A DNA stretch of 64,000 nucleotides from the NCBI GenBank assembly GCA_038496445.1, contig JALMLS010000268.1, positions 1 to 64,000 of the forward strand. The letters are read 5' to 3'. A program made the translations under genes and the position numbers. Below the pieces are notes generated by a model that was not told where the DNA came from, ran no database searches, and worked only from the letters and a program-made list of their open reading frames with translations. This DNA is from Trichosphaerium sp. ATCC 40318. Lineage: Eukaryota; Discosea; Flabellinia; Trichosidae. Positions 32,915 through 45,681 of the stretch are shown here, piece after piece. The stretch's first letter is position 1, and the number at the start of each line of letters is the position of its first letter.

Positions 32915-34194
32915 ATGGGTTCAAAAGAGTCTAAGAACCGCAGAGAGAAAACAAGCGCACGAGGAAAACAATCACATACTAATTGGCCTGCAACGCTCTT
33001 TAATGATAGAACACTACACGAAATGGGTATTTCTGATACAAACAATCCGGAAATTCTACAAAATAGCCAAATACAGCCAACAATGATGAACAAGACAAGA
33101 AATGGACGAGGAGATTGTATTGAAGAAATAAAAGAGTCGCTGGCTGAAAACGACCATCAAAACGAGGCATTAGAGTATTCAGACTGGATAGTCGTTAAAG
33201 AAGGAGAAGAAGTACTGTTAGATCTCTTTCCAGTAGAGATATGGGACTTAATCTTGTCATACCTAACACCACAACAACGTGCATTATCTTGTATTGTATC
33301 ACGTGATTTTCACATGCTATGTACTAAATAATGTCATATCAAAAGTATCTTGGATTGATGACGATGTTTTTATTTTTGGAGGGAATGCCATGGCTGGGAT
33401 TATTCGATTACCTAATTCTGAGGTGATTCAAGAATTCAAGGTAAGTTGTTCTTTATATAAACATGCGGCGAGAAATCAAACATCCTTTCTTTGTTTGTCT
33501 GTTTGTGCAGAATGATTGTCCTAACACTTTTTCTCCAAGTTGCCAGTCACAACCCGAGGAAATGCAAGTGGTATTGTATCAGGTGTTAGTTATAACAATG
33601 GTAGAGTGCTTCTAGCTGCAAGAGAAGGGACAATGGCAATTTATGATGTTGAAAAAAATGAATCCATTTGGATAGGTCCTGTTTCTTCAATGAGTGATGT
33701 TGAAACAAGCGCAACTTGGTGTGATGAAAACGTATTCAGTGTAGCTTTGTGTCCTCGTCAAAAACAAGGAAACATGCATATTTGGGATTTACGTGCAAAA
33801 CCACGTGTTGCAATAGAACTACCACGTGGACAATTTGCATACAGAGACTGTTTATATTTTTGGGAAAATGAGTTGGTTCTTGCGTCAACACACAGGGTCG
33901 ACTTATATGACATGCAAGCTATCACAAGAACCTTCAAGAAGTGTTCAAGCTCGTAGTGATTGCAAAGGGTATTGTAAGGATGGTGTTATACTGGCAGGAT
34001 CTGATAGAGTTCAAGTCATTGATTTTAAAACACTTGAAGATTTAGCAATATTAGAAACACCAAAGCGTTGTAGTATGGTGTATTCTCTAGGTTGGACAGG
34101 CAGGTATTGTATGGCAAATTGTGGTCACACAGTATTCTTTTGGGATTTTGACGCCAGCACTACTGAAATTATAGACACTACACCAACTGAGTAG
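32915..34194 (+). pseudogene. F-box / beta-propeller gene with unexplained frame changes
   Basis: Begins MGSKESKNRRE (possible N-myristoylation) and a long polar region, then an F-box (LLDLFPVEIWDLILSYLTPQ plus QRALSCIVSRDFHMLC). Propeller blades follow: WIDDDVFIFGGNAMAGIIRL, VSYNNGRVLLAAREGTMAIY, NMHIWDLRAKPRVAIEL, ENELVLASTHRVDLYDMQ, DGVILAGSDRVQVIDFKTL. A normal intron (gtaagt to ctccaag before 33540) is clear. At about 33316-33345 and 33940-33960 the frame shifts. A 25-nt gtac...aaaag intron could explain the first; the second needs another 25-nt intron without a branch site, or a true frameshift. So the gene is either recently broken, uses ultrashort introns, or carries assembly errors. 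Confidence 0.6.
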
Positions 34195-34842
34195 TACATA
34201 GTGGTTGAAATCAATGATTCCTCCATATTTTGTACTATTAGAACCTGACCAGAGCCTTTCCACAAACCTAAGTCAGCAAGGCAATCTTTGGATAATAGTT
34301 TGAAAGCAAAATGAACATGTGGATTTACAAACTATCACAAAAGCAACAGAATTTTTTCAAAATAAACAGAAATGTTTCACTAAGATGAGCTTGATTTCTG
34401 CTTGCTATCCTGAAACTGTCATTCAATATTGCAGGTTGGTGTATAAGTCTATCCAACTCAAATGCCCAAAATATCTGTCTTCAGTCAAACGATTACCAAG
34501 AAACAAACAAACAGGCCAGTCATGTGTTTTTATTGACCTATTTAAGTTCTTTGTTGTGGTAAGAGATATGACACAATCTATACTAGTATGGTATTGGTAA
34601 TTGCTATAAAATGTGTGTGATATATCAACATGTGTTGGTTACAAGAGGTAGATGGTTATCAGTGGTAGTAGTAATTTAGATTTATTTACTTATTTTTTGA
34701 TTTATTAGATCATTGGAAGTACTTCCATTACCTCAAAAGAAAACCTGACTAGTGTTAGGCGTACAAACGCAGGGATTGAATCTGCTTGACAGTATGAAAT
34801 TGACAGGATCAGCACCTATGACTGTCACAATGTTTTATTTAC
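34195..34842. other. Stretch between convergent propeller genes
   Basis: Contains a frame at 34319-34600 without family similarity and AT-rich sequence. Nothing is supported as a gene. Confidence 0.4.
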
Positions 34843-37607
34843 CTATAGAGATGTGATAACATCTTCTCCTGCTGGACAAGAGAAGTCCAGCGTATATTCA
34901 CCACCATACAATGTATTATCAAATACATGACTACCAATATTTTGTCTTCTTAAACATCCAGTCCATTTCCCAGTCACTGGATCAGATACAGAGATTGAAT
35001 AACTGTGGCCATTTCTATACTTCTTTATACTCCAAAACTTGCCATTGTCTGTATCTACAATACCGTCCTTCTTATCTATTACAGTTGAAGTATTCCGGAG
35101 ATCTATATAAGCAGCGCCATGAGTAGGATAATGAACCGAATGTAGAATAACCATATTGTCTCTGAAAGTTATGCTATTTCTGAGTGTCAAGTTAGATGCT
35201 TTTCTGAATAGCTCTTGTTTTTTCTTTGCCCTCCTATCACGGATCTTTATGCCTCTCTTTTGAACTGCTATTATCATCCTATCGTCATAAGTAACATTAG
35301 AACACATAGCATTCTTGAATCCTACTGAAGATAACCCTGTATTCAAATCAATTATATCAACTTGTCCTTTTGTGTTGAATGTGACACATGAATCTTGATT
35401 ATTGACATAAATTATTGCTTGCCTGTCTTTGAACTTTGGACCAACAGATGTGAATGATGTCTCTCCGTTCTTCATAAAAGATACTTGTTGACTTACTTCT
35501 TTAAAGAACATGATATCACCATTATGTGATCCAAAAAAAGTGGTATCACATAGTTGTGCACCTTTAACTGTCATTACAATTTTTCTTTTTTTACCATCAT
35601 AACAAAAATAATCATATGGCTGTAAAACACGTGCTGCATCATTAAAGGTTGGTTTTACCTTTTTATCACTACTAGGGCGTCTAAATGAAATGTATTTCCC
35701 ATTGACTATGTTGAAAAAGGGTGAGTAATTGTGAGAACAAAGTGAGAATGTAAAGTTGCTTTTTAGCAAAAATAAATTGCTTTGTTAGTTGTTCATACCG
35801 TTTTTACAATAACCTGGTGATGGGCGTTTAGAAATACGACAATTTACCATATTTCTTCTGGCCCTTAATTCATTGCTGATGATACTTTCATTATTTTCAA
35901 AGTCACATACTCTCAGTATGTTTAAAGAGTCTTTGTATCTTTGTTTTTCTATATTGAGCATTTGTAACACCTTGCTTGACATAGTAAGTGACAACCAATC
36001 ATTTACATTTAAGAATGTAGTGACAAAGGTAAGTATTTCTAGTGGCATTGGCGATAAAAAATCTAAAGTAAGTGTCAATAGTGTTTATGTGAAAAAGCTA
36101 AAGTTGTAATTGTACCTTCCCCAGAAGTGTTAATGATTGCTGCATCTGAGAGCACAGCAGGAGTTAATAGCATTGGATAATATCCTTTATAAGCAAAGCA
36201 TAAGTATTTGTTCCAATGGAGTAAGTAGTTAAACAAGAAAGAAAAAATGCCAATGTGAAGTAACCTTGAGATAGCAAGTTCAAAAAAAAAAAGAAGAAAA
36301 AAAAAGAGATACCTTTGGATGCCTCCTTAAAAGTTTCTGACTGTGATACTAGTTTCATCTGTTTTTCTCTATTGCTAGAAAGGAATAATAATCTAGCAAA
36401 ACTTTCATTTGTTGTCTCATTCACCATCAAGTCTATTGGAACATCATCCGCTTTTTCTCCATGATGGAGTAAAAATGAAATCATTGCATTGTTTTTGTTT
36501 TGTATAGCGTATGTCAATGCATCTCCTTTGATATCTTCTTTAAAAGCAGTTATGAGTCTCTTTAGACAAGGTAATTTATCTGAAATGCCGAACACTTCAG
36601 AGAACGCATTAATAACACTTGAGTACTTAAAGTTTTTGTTTGATTTTGCTTCATCTGAACAAAGAATACCAATAATATCTTCTACTTCATTAAGCCTTAT
36701 GAAAGCATCAAGATTATTCCTAACATACAACCCCAGAAGCTACATAATATAAATATTTTAAAATAAGACAAAAGAAAAGAAAACGAAGAAAAGCAAAGTT
36801 ACATGAGGTAAAAAGCTCAATAACCGTACCCTTGTGTGTGTTTCTGTCCATGGATTTTTTGATCTTGATCGGTGTCTCAGAAATGCAATCAAAGGGAGAT
36901 CGCCATTTCCATCAACATAATCTTTTAGACTTTCCAGCATTCTGTAGCAAGTACAGAGATCGTTTTCATCACTATTTTTGTCTGACAATAAAAAAGAAGT
37001 AAAAACTGTTCTTCCCCCTACCAACCACGGTATAAACTTAGTGTTTTTGGACTTAACATATTACATACCTTTATTTATTATCCGAGAAATAGATTGTGTA
37101 TTATTTAGTAGTATCCTAGGTGAACCGTTAAACAATTTTTTCAAAAAAAAAAACAGTAACTCGAGTTTTTAAAATGAGTCAAACTTTAGTCGTTTGCACC
37201 ATGTACCTGATGAATTTGGAGGAGTGAACCTCACTAGCCAAGTGCATTAAATAATATGTACTTGTTAGATCCTCTATAGATGCATTTCGAGCGGAAGAAA
37301 CAGAATTCAAAATTTTGAGTGTCAAATTAGATTTTACGGTTTCCTTCCATTCACTCTCCCAAATGCTTCTGAGGAGCTGCGCTAGTTTAATTTAGGAAAT
37401 AATTGTCCATTCTAGCCTATTTAACGTACCTAAATCGCATTGTTTGAAGTACTCAGTTGTGGAATGATCGAGAAGTATAAGCGCGGTTTCGTACAACCCT
37501 TTATGTATAAACACAAGCAAGGGATCACCTTTTTCATCCGCTATAAGCTTTTTATCCTCTTCGCTTATTTTACACTGCCCAAAGTACCGCGTGTCCAAAT
37601 AACTCAT
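34843..37607 (-). CDS. Ankyrin-like, F-box and beta-propeller protein
   Basis: Eight exons (37607-37430, 37381-37207, 37115-37069, 36981-36830, 36739-36313, 36184-36116, 36062-35799, 35705-34843) total 2175 nt, 724 residues, all in phase. The N-terminal third has ankyrin-like helical pairs (GDPLLVFIHKGLYETALILL, GDALTYAIQNKNNAMISFLL). At ~350-395 lies an F-box (FLSPMPLEILTFVTTFLNVN). From ~438 onward there are beta-propeller blades (NGKYISFRRPSSDK, SHNGDIMFFKE, CVTFNTKGQVDIIDLNTGL, MIIAVQKRGIKIRDRRAKK). A 93-nt intron (35798-35706) removes an in-frame TAA at the F-box/propeller boundary. Both ankyrin and propeller parts are potential substrate-binding modules, so it could bridge two partners in an SCF complex. 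Confidence 0.68.
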
Positions 37608-38026
37608 GATTTGTGCTAGTTGAGGCGCGTTTTCTTATTCACTACAAACTTCAAAGAAACGTTAAGTCAATTTTATTGCAGCTAAGCGACCGTTGTGAAA
37701 TTACTACGCTGTCTAGCAGATGTCTAAATAGCGTGGCGTTAACACTCGTTTTTGTATAGATACATAAGGTGGCCACTGAATGAGGAAAGTACCAGTGTTT
37801 GGTTAGAAACAGTGAATAATCAAAGCCATAAATGTTGAATTACTGATGTGTTTTAAACAGGTGTACAAATATTGTGAGGATCTTCGTGTTTTATGTCGTT
37901 GATATCATATTTATTTCTTTGTGTACAAGTATGCACGTGCGAGTTTACAAAAATAGTAAGGGTATTCAAGGTATAAACTGTTGAAACAAATTAATAAAAA
38001 ATTAAATACATTTTATGAATTCTCTT
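37608..38026. other. Intergenic stretch
   Basis: AT-rich spacer upstream of the ankyrin-F-box gene and downstream of the convertase gene. It contains a CACGTG site near 37935; no gene is seen. Confidence 0.5.
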
Positions 38027-41000
38027 TTAATGCTGGTCTATTGTACGTCTAGTGACATATTTGACTATAAGTATTACACTGACAATAATAATGACAGCTG
38101 TGGCGAGTGCAACAATTGGTATTATCACAAGCAATTTTGAAACCTGAGCGGAAAAAAGATTAGAAACCAAAAAAAGAGTATTAACAGCAAGCGTACCCTG
38201 TTAGGCGTCTCAATACCTATAGGTTTAGAGAAGGTGCTCTGAGGTGATTCTGTAGGTGTAGATCCTGTGGGTGCGGTCGAATTTGCATCAGGTACAGTAC
38301 GTTCGCCTACGGAGCAAGGTTAAACAAATGACTAAAATTTTCTTTCATACCAATGCCGTAGAATGTCAACGACCATGATTTTAATGTGACATCCAATGAG
38401 TCTCTGCTTTCTATACGAAGAGTCCAGTCTCCCTAAGAATAATACATATAAATACTATATAGAAGACTGCTTTTGTAATCACCTTTATGTTCATGCCCCA
38501 AAAAGCAAGAGAGTTAAATGTCCAATCAGGTCCAATATTAGCAGCGCGATCAGCACCTCTTTGGATTGCAAGAACTGATGGTGTGTTATCAGGTCCTATA
38601 AGAGTAACTTTCAATGCCCCTCTGTTTCCATGAATGATCTCTGGAGAGAGAGTCACGTGATGTACAATCATATCATCCTTTGTTTGCAAATGAGAAAAAA
38701 AAATACATAACAGTAAAATTTGTTCGTTGACGTACAGGCACAGTGATGACATTCACAGCTTCTGTTTTAAAAACTGCGTTTGGTTCTGTTGAGTAAGTTT
38801 TAGATGCCTCAACGATAGTTTCTTCCCATGCAAGTGCGTTTTGAACAAGCTACCATGGTTATTAGCATATATCTCAACAGCCATAAAGTACTTACCTTTG
38901 TTGCATTGAGAAGGCCAAATCCGTATGCGTTTGAGTGCCAGATACCTAAACTAGTTAGGCGACAAGCTGACTATCAAAATAGTACTTACCTGCAGCATTC
39001 TTGTGCCATTCTGATCCAGATTGGGTCGTGTGTACTGGAGTACTTGACTCTTGAATTAGATATTGTACCTTTGGATTAAATGCGTTAGCACAAACTCATG
39101 AAGAAAACAAAAAGTACCTCAAGCCAACTCAAGTCGGGATTGGCTTCAAGCATAAGTGCCAATATACCTGCAGCCAAAGGAGCTGCAGCTGATGTTCCTT
39201 TGAACCCTTCATTACACGTAAAAGGTTTACCAACCTTACAAGTAGTGATACCTAAATAATAATCAAACACATCCTAACTTCGTAGAATTTTTGGTTTTGA
39301 TACAAGAAAACGGCTAAGCGAGCCCCGAAGAATTTGTGGACTAAAGAAACCACTAAGAACATGATAAAAATATCGTACCAGATCCAGATAATGCACCGCC
39401 AGGAACTACAGCAATAACGCCAGAGCATGCCTGGTAAAATAAAGTTAAAAATATTGTATTGTCTGAAAATCGTACCTCACTGTAAACTGCTACTGTTGCT
39501 TGTGATGTTGAAGCACCAACAGTGATTGTGTAACGTGAAGAAGCATACCCATCAAATGCACAGCTGTCACCACTGGAAAGTGTTAGTTTTTTTCTTCTTT
39601 TCTTTCTTTCTTTCTTGTTATCACTTACGAGCGTTTACCATTTCCACTAGCCCATATAATGAGTCTACCTTTACCTCCACGAGCATTTTTAATAGTGTGT
39701 TCAATCGCTTTTGTTGCTAACGGCTATGGAATGTGAGATTTTTGAGGAAGTTGTCGAAGTGAATACAAGCAAATAGCTCAATAAGTGCACGTGTTTCAAA
39801 AAATATTGGTTACCTTTGGATTAGACATTGTTTTACCATCGTCATTAGGTCCCCAACTACAACTAATAATAGACACATCATCTGGTTTCCACGTGAATGC
39901 AGCAGCCTATTAATTTAACACTGAGTAATGATTTTTTTTTTTCTTGATTGTTTTCCAATTACCTCTTCAGCATCTGTTGAGCACTCACAAGGAGTTCTTT
40001 GTAGAATAGCCATACCAGCCAAACGCGCATTAAAAGCTGCACCAACACCACAACTCTCTTGTGATACAGCTGCGGCTACACCACTGCATTCAGTACCTTA
40101 ACTCAATAAGTAATTTCTAGCGTGCCAAAAAAATGTAGTATGAAAGCTCACCGTGATAATCCCGCGAGTAGTTTTCTGGGTATGGGTTGCTATTATTATG
40201 ATTGAAATTCCAACTAGCCTAAACATCAAAAAGGTGTCAATAAAAACACAATGTACACCTACTAACATCCGCATCGTAGTTATCCTTTAAATCAGGATGA
40301 TCATGTTGTAAACCATCATCAGCGATACCAATAATTACACCCTTTCCTGTAATATCCATACTCCAAGCACCAGGTGCGCTTACCTATTTAGGAATGAGAT
40401 TAAATTAAAAACATTTAACAAAACAAAAAAAAAGCAGTTTCCAAAAAAAAAAGTGCGTACGCCTCCTATTGTGTCGTATAGGTGCCATTGTTTGGAGAAT
40501 AAAGGATCTGTAGGTATACGTTTTCCTTCTAACCACCATGATTCAGTGCTTTCATGTCCACGCTTCGAGTGGTGGTTGAGTTGCTAAAAAAAGAGTTAAA
40601 ACGTTTATCGTAAAATGTGTGAAGAGGCGCAAAGGTACCTGTCGTTGATGAGATAATATTCCATACGTTGTGTGGAGCCCTCTCTTTGGGTTTTGATCAA
40701 ACGACGCGAGAACATTCAGAAATTCTTGATGTTGTTCTGGAAGCGTGTTAATGCTTCTTTTTGATTCCCATGGCTCGTTAGATGGTGAGTTCTTGAATTT
40801 GAATAAATGGTAGTTATCTAAAGCGCCAACAGGACCCCAATATTGCAAACCATGCTTTCTGGCAAACGATGAAGCAATTGATCCATCCTTAGGCGATGTT
40901 AGATTATTTACAACGAAAAACAGTTACAACAGATCGGCAAACGCGCCAATACAATTGATTAAAAGAATAAACCAGAAAAGAAGCAAAATACGTAATAGTA

Positions 41001-41140
41001 CCTCAAACTCGATAACCCATTCGTCTACGTAGTCTCCACTGTCTATTTGAGTGTTAAACAAAGACTTTAGTACGAATAGCACCTGTGGTAGCAATAGCTT
41101 GTAGCACAATCAACGATAGCGTCAGTAACACCAATTTCAT
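38027..41140 (-). CDS. Furin/kexin-like proprotein convertase (S8B), membrane-anchored
   Basis: ATG 41140 starts a signal peptide ([19 protein letters not shown]) and a prodomain ([11 protein letters not shown]). The subtilisin domain carries the catalytic Asp in [18 protein letters not shown], His in [11 protein letters not shown], the oxyanion Asn in [12 protein letters not shown], and Ser in [20 protein letters not shown]/homoB domain follows ([39 protein letters not shown]), then a Ser/Thr/Pro-rich stalk and a TM helix ([20 protein letters not shown]) with a short basic tail. Motifs and order match kexin/furin enzymes that cleave secretory precursors after dibasic sites in the late Golgi. 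The gene has roughly 15 introns. It is 272 bp from the divergent TMEM163-like gene. Confidence 0.93.
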
Positions 41141-41412
41141 TGTGATTCAGGTTCTAATGGCCCTTTGGTGTCAACGCACTATTTACAACTTCAGTCAAAG
41201 TCAAGAGAAGCATACGTAAAACACTGTTAACTTACGACACATATGGCAACAAGTACGCCTACCACAACCAATCTCGCGTTTTATGTTGTTTTATAAAAGA
41301 TCTGTGTTTGACGTTTTGTAACGCCATCACCACAGATACACACTAAGTTAAAGACGGCGAATCTTAGCTTTTATTTTGATTCCCAATCTAATTTTGAACC
41401 AATGCCATTTTA

Positions 41413-42804
41413 ATGCTTGTAGCCATTACCATTGACGCCAGCGTGGACGACGAAACGTCTAGCAACCAAAGTGACTCCATTACCGTAGATGAGGACGATG
41501 AATCAAGCGTTGATGTTAAATCTTCTCTTAACGGCGATATAGAGTTAGACGACGGAGTAAAACGCTTTTTCTCCGTTACGTGTTATTGAATTCTTTATTT
41601 AGGCTTCTGGTGATGAATCTATTTCTCAATATCCAGCTTATACAAAGGTACAAAAAGCACTAAAATATAAACAACATACTCCATTGGTGGTTGTTATTGG
41701 ATGATCATTCGCTGTGGTGATAGCTATTTTGAGTTGCAGTAAAAATGATTGTGGACCTCTTTTTTTTCATTATTGCCGCTCCCACGATTAAGCAATAACA
41801 GTTTTTTAGGCAACGTGGGTTAAATGTGCTTTAGTAGCATCATGGATATCTATTGTTCTCACGTTGCTCGCTGGCGTAGGTGGCATTGTAGCAGCAATCA
41901 TAATTAAAAGTAAGTTTTGTCTCAAGTTCAAAAAAATGATTCTCATGCTCTTTTCTTTAGGTTCAGCAATGCTTGGTTTTGCATTAGAATCTTTCGTTGA
42001 TGTGTTTTCTTCTGTTTTAGTGTTATGGCGTTTCTGGCATGGAGGTTCTAAAGACCCTGTAAGTAAAACTTTTGAAGATTTACAAGTCCTATTATGGTTC
42101 TTACTATTTTGTTTACTATTACTAGGCTGTCGCAGCAAAATTAGCTAGTAGGGAGAAAAGAGCTTCTGTTGGTATTGCTATCACATTTATTCTGATTTCT
42201 ATTGTTGTTGGTATTCAAGTACGTGTTATTTTACGAAATCTTTTTTCGGTTATTATTTCCTCCGCTTTATCTCGTTCTCTCTTTCTACAATCACGTGTTA
42301 TGTCCAAACTTATAGCTAACTTTTTACTAAGGCTATTGTCCATCTTGCCAAAAAAACAGAACCTGAAGAAGCTACACATTGATCATTATAGCATCTTGTT
42401 GTCTAGTTGCTTTTCTAGTTCTTGCTGTTGTTAAATTCCGTATTTCATTTGCTTTGCATTCGTCTGCGATGAGGAAAGGTATTACGCAACCCCTTGTTTT
42501 TTAAGTACTCACAATATGCTTTAGACGCAGTTACAAGTGCTGCAGTAGCTATATTATCAGGTGGAATAATAGTGTATCCAAAACAACCCTTCATTATGTT
42601 TTCTCCTTTTTTTCTTTCTTTTTTTCGGATTACGCTGTTAACTCATTAAGATCTGCTTCAGTTCATAAACATCATAGCAACGTATGGTTCCTGGATGCTA
42701 TAGTAGCAATTGTTGTATCATTAATACTTGTTGTCTATGCTTGCAAAACGTTATTTACAACAAAGTGGATTTCAAAAGATTTTTGGACTGGAAAAATCAA
42801 TTGA
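41413..42804 (+). CDS. TMEM163-like cation transporter (CDF-related)
   Basis: An acidic N-terminal tail (DDETSSNQSDSITVDEDDES) precedes six hydrophobic segments, including ISIVLTLLAGVGGIVAAIII, SAMLGFALESFVDVFSSVLV followed by LWRFW, REKRASVGIAITFILIS, and VWFLDAIVAIVVSLILVVYA. The LES-x-VDVFSS-x-x-x-WRF motif with its aspartate and the WxLDAIVAI motif near the end are the TMEM163 forms of the metal-site helices of cation diffusion facilitators. In animals TMEM163 moves zinc at vesicle or plasma membranes. Eight or so exons, with introns of 45-110 nt. TGA is at 42804. The start is set by ATG 41413; the ATG at 41402 is closed at once by TAA. Confidence 0.8.
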
Positions 42805-43249
42805 ACTCTTGGAGTTAAATTGAAACATAGCGAAGATGTCATAAATAAAACATATTTTGTAAGACTTATCCTCTCTTCTTTGACTTTTTCTTTTAATAGC
42901 AACGTGATCACACTCTAAGTGTACAAGGACTTGTTCAAAAAGCGAAAGATCAAATAAAGCAATTTGAACTGACTGACAAATATCAGCCAGTTTATGTATG
43001 TACGTTGTTCAAAATAGTGATTGTAAATAAATGGCTCATAGCCACAACAGCACCAGTGTGTCTTTTTAAGGTAGCTCTACCTAATTCACAAGAATGCATG
43101 TCTTGCTTATACCACTACTTATTACCTTGTCAAAGAATTTATACTTAATAGTATTGTTTGTACAAGATAACTCTTCTTAAGTTCAGAGAAGCACATCAAG
43201 CCGATAAAATTTAACTTGTGACTAAAATTAATTGCTTTATTTATTTTTC
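42805..43249. other. Stretch without a confident gene
   Basis: Contains one exon-like frame near 42900-43070 (SVQGLVQKAKDQIKQFELTD) after a good acceptor, but with no partner exon or stop that fits. It could be an alternative 3' exon of the transporter gene or a remnant. Confidence 0.35.
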
Positions 43250-45108
43250 TCATGCAGTGTATTGGCAAATCCTGAAATGGAATGGTTCAAGCAAAGGATA
43301 TTGTTGTAAAAGCTTATTTCTTCCTGACTCCATACCAATACATGTAACAGTTGGACATGAGAGAACAGCCAATGAAGCTAAAAACATTATACTATCTACA
43401 CATGAAGGCGATTCTTTTGGAGTGATGTCTTTCAATGTGTTCCAAACCTCAGCAGGTACATCAGATCTCTGTTTAATTGTTGTTCCACTGTCTTGAGTTT
43501 GTATTGATTCTCCAACAAGAGGTACATTATCAAAGCTTACATCAAGTGTAAAGGCATCGTAATGGTGAGCTTCAACAGTGCAGTGAACAATATGACCATT
43601 GTACCAATACACAGCATCAAGAAAATCGTGTACCTGAAAGGTATTAAAAGAAGATTACAAATGAACCACTCCAAGCAAGCAAAAACAAAGGATTGTATTA
43701 AAAAAATGGGAAAAAACAAAAAACATGTATGAAGTATGGATCGTACCAAACAGTATTCCTGACCACCTATCATCCTTGAGTCACATGATATCAATTCAAT
43801 TGATGAAAGTTGATCTTTGTGGATTAATGGGAAACCTCTGTTTGAAGATTTTAGATTTTTTGATAGCATAGCCTGAAGTAAACAAGCAGTTATCCTCTTT
43901 CTAACAAAACTATGTAATGATTGCCTTAATAGTGCTGTAATAAATGAAGGCATTCTAGGTCTTTGTCTATCTTCTAAAATGACTCCAGAGGTTGAAAAAT
44001 CCATAAGCATAGTATTATTAGGTACCATGTAATTGATGATGTCATTGATGCCGTTGATGCCAACATCTTTTAAAATTTGAATACAAAACTCAGAATCATT
44101 CAAATGTTGATATTCACATGCAGCTGTCATCTTTGATCTCAGACTTGCTGAAAGTCCTGGATCAAAATTTGCGTTGTATTTGTCAAACACAAGGAAAAGT
44201 GGTGTTAGCTGCTTGTCCACCACTATTTCTATTCTGACCGAAATTTGTTGAGAATCTAATAAAAAGGCGATTTAGTTGCTCTCCTTTTGAACAAGACTAT
44301 ACAACAGTCTAGCATAGGTATTGGATTATATATATATAAACCTTAACTAGTTCTGACATACACAGCAGATGTCGAAATGTTGATAAAAAAGCTGAAAAAA
44401 CACAACATGGTTGTGAATAAATGATAGAAAAGTGAAACAGCAGGAACACATACTGTTACGATAGTTCAATATTTCATCATAGTTAACAAGTCCATAAACT
44501 TCATCCTTATCATCGCATGTATCCATTTGAAACTCACAATATAGTCCCTTTCCTTCAAAAGGTTCTTTTACCTCTCCACGGTACCATGATAAATATCTCT
44601 TAATGGTACCTTTTAACAGTTAGTTGTTCAAATAGTGAAATTGAAATGATGTTTTTTTGACAATGTCTGTTCAAAAGGTCCAATAAATAACACGTGGCAC
44701 TTTTAAATCACAGAAGCCAAGTTGCAAAAAGGCGTTCAATAATACAACAGTTAAAAATAACATACCTTTTGGCTTTGGAGCAAGCTCCAGCTGAATAGCT
44801 TCGTTCAAATCATGTAGATCATTCATTGTTTTAGTACCCAAGTTGTTTTTGATGATACTAGAGTCCTTGTGGTGTCTATCCAGTGTTTCGTTTAGATATT
44901 GTCTGAGCTGTATGATATGTCTCAAGTAAGACTTGCTGCTGCCTTGAAAACATCGTTTAGAAGTCAACCGAAAAGATAGTATCGAGTTGATTGTTAAATA
45001 GTCGCAAAATGTCGCAATCGCATCTAGTGCTAGTGTATTTAGTGTTGTAGGGTTTGTAGTCATGTTGTTCGGTTGAAATATAGCTTTAGGCCTTTGTGAT
45101 TGTTCCAT
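43250..45108 (-). CDS. F-box protein, unknown C-terminal domain
   Basis: ATG 45108. An N-terminal F-box-like segment (LNTLALDAIATFCDYLTINS plus ILSFRLTSKRCF) is followed by a helical linker. Downstream exons join in phase: GTIKRYLSWYRGEVKEPFEG, TFLSTFRHLL, SQQISVRIEIVVDKQLTPLF, then a long exon with MVPNNTMLMDFSTSGVILED and a last exon (VHDFLDAVYWYNGHIVHCTV and a C-terminal ESGRNKLLQQYPLLEPFH), ending in TGA at 43250. About 500 residues in all. The C-terminal part is beta-rich but unrecognised. The architecture is reminiscent of the F-box gene at the right edge of the window. Confidence 0.6.
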
Positions 45109-45681
45109 TCAATAAACGATAGCGTCAATTGAACGTATCAACTACTGTTATGTTCAGCTAGTGTCGCGCAGGCTTACAAGTTAAGTTTGTTGCCAGCCTT
45201 AAAATCAAGCTCCTGGTTTTACAAGAACACGGAATTTCACGCAAACTACCTTGGAACTTGGAGATATTTTGCTACTTTCATTTCCAGAAGTTTAGCTTAG
45301 AGACGTAGGCTCTTAATTAATGAACAGCCGCTTGGTGACCACCTAAATACTTGCTCAAAAGTAGCGTTTTATCGTTACACTATGCCATTGCCTACTTACA
45401 ATCCACACAAGAGCGCGGCTCTACTCAATTATATATTTTTGAGCCTTGCTGTCTGTTACAGTTTATGCTATACACAGAAAAAAACAAGAAAACTAACAAG
45501 GCACAAGTCAGAACATTATGTAAATACTTACCTTGTATCTCTAACTCTATTAATCCTCTGGTCCATTATAATTTAACTTCAAATGTACATATAGCCAGCA
45601 TTACATGATGCTAGTTAAGGAGGCTCCATTTAAGTAGAGTTTACCAACTCAGCGTATTACTAAGAATTACCTTTCAACAAA
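45109..45681. other. Divergent intergenic stretch
   Basis: Spacer between two divergent F-box/MORN-type genes. An open frame at 45351-45608 shows no family similarity or coding-like composition; nothing is supported. Confidence 0.45.

Noticed and set aside
35782-35790. TAA between F-box and propeller in the ankyrin gene read as a nonsense mutation
   Set aside because: A phase-matched intron from 35798 to 35706 removes it, with a branch-like actaac and a normal acceptor.
21610-37607. An integrated viral genome
   Set aside because: Intron-rich cellular genes alternate with the MORN/F-box genes; no capsid, polymerase or packaging gene is present, so only single-gene exchange can be considered.
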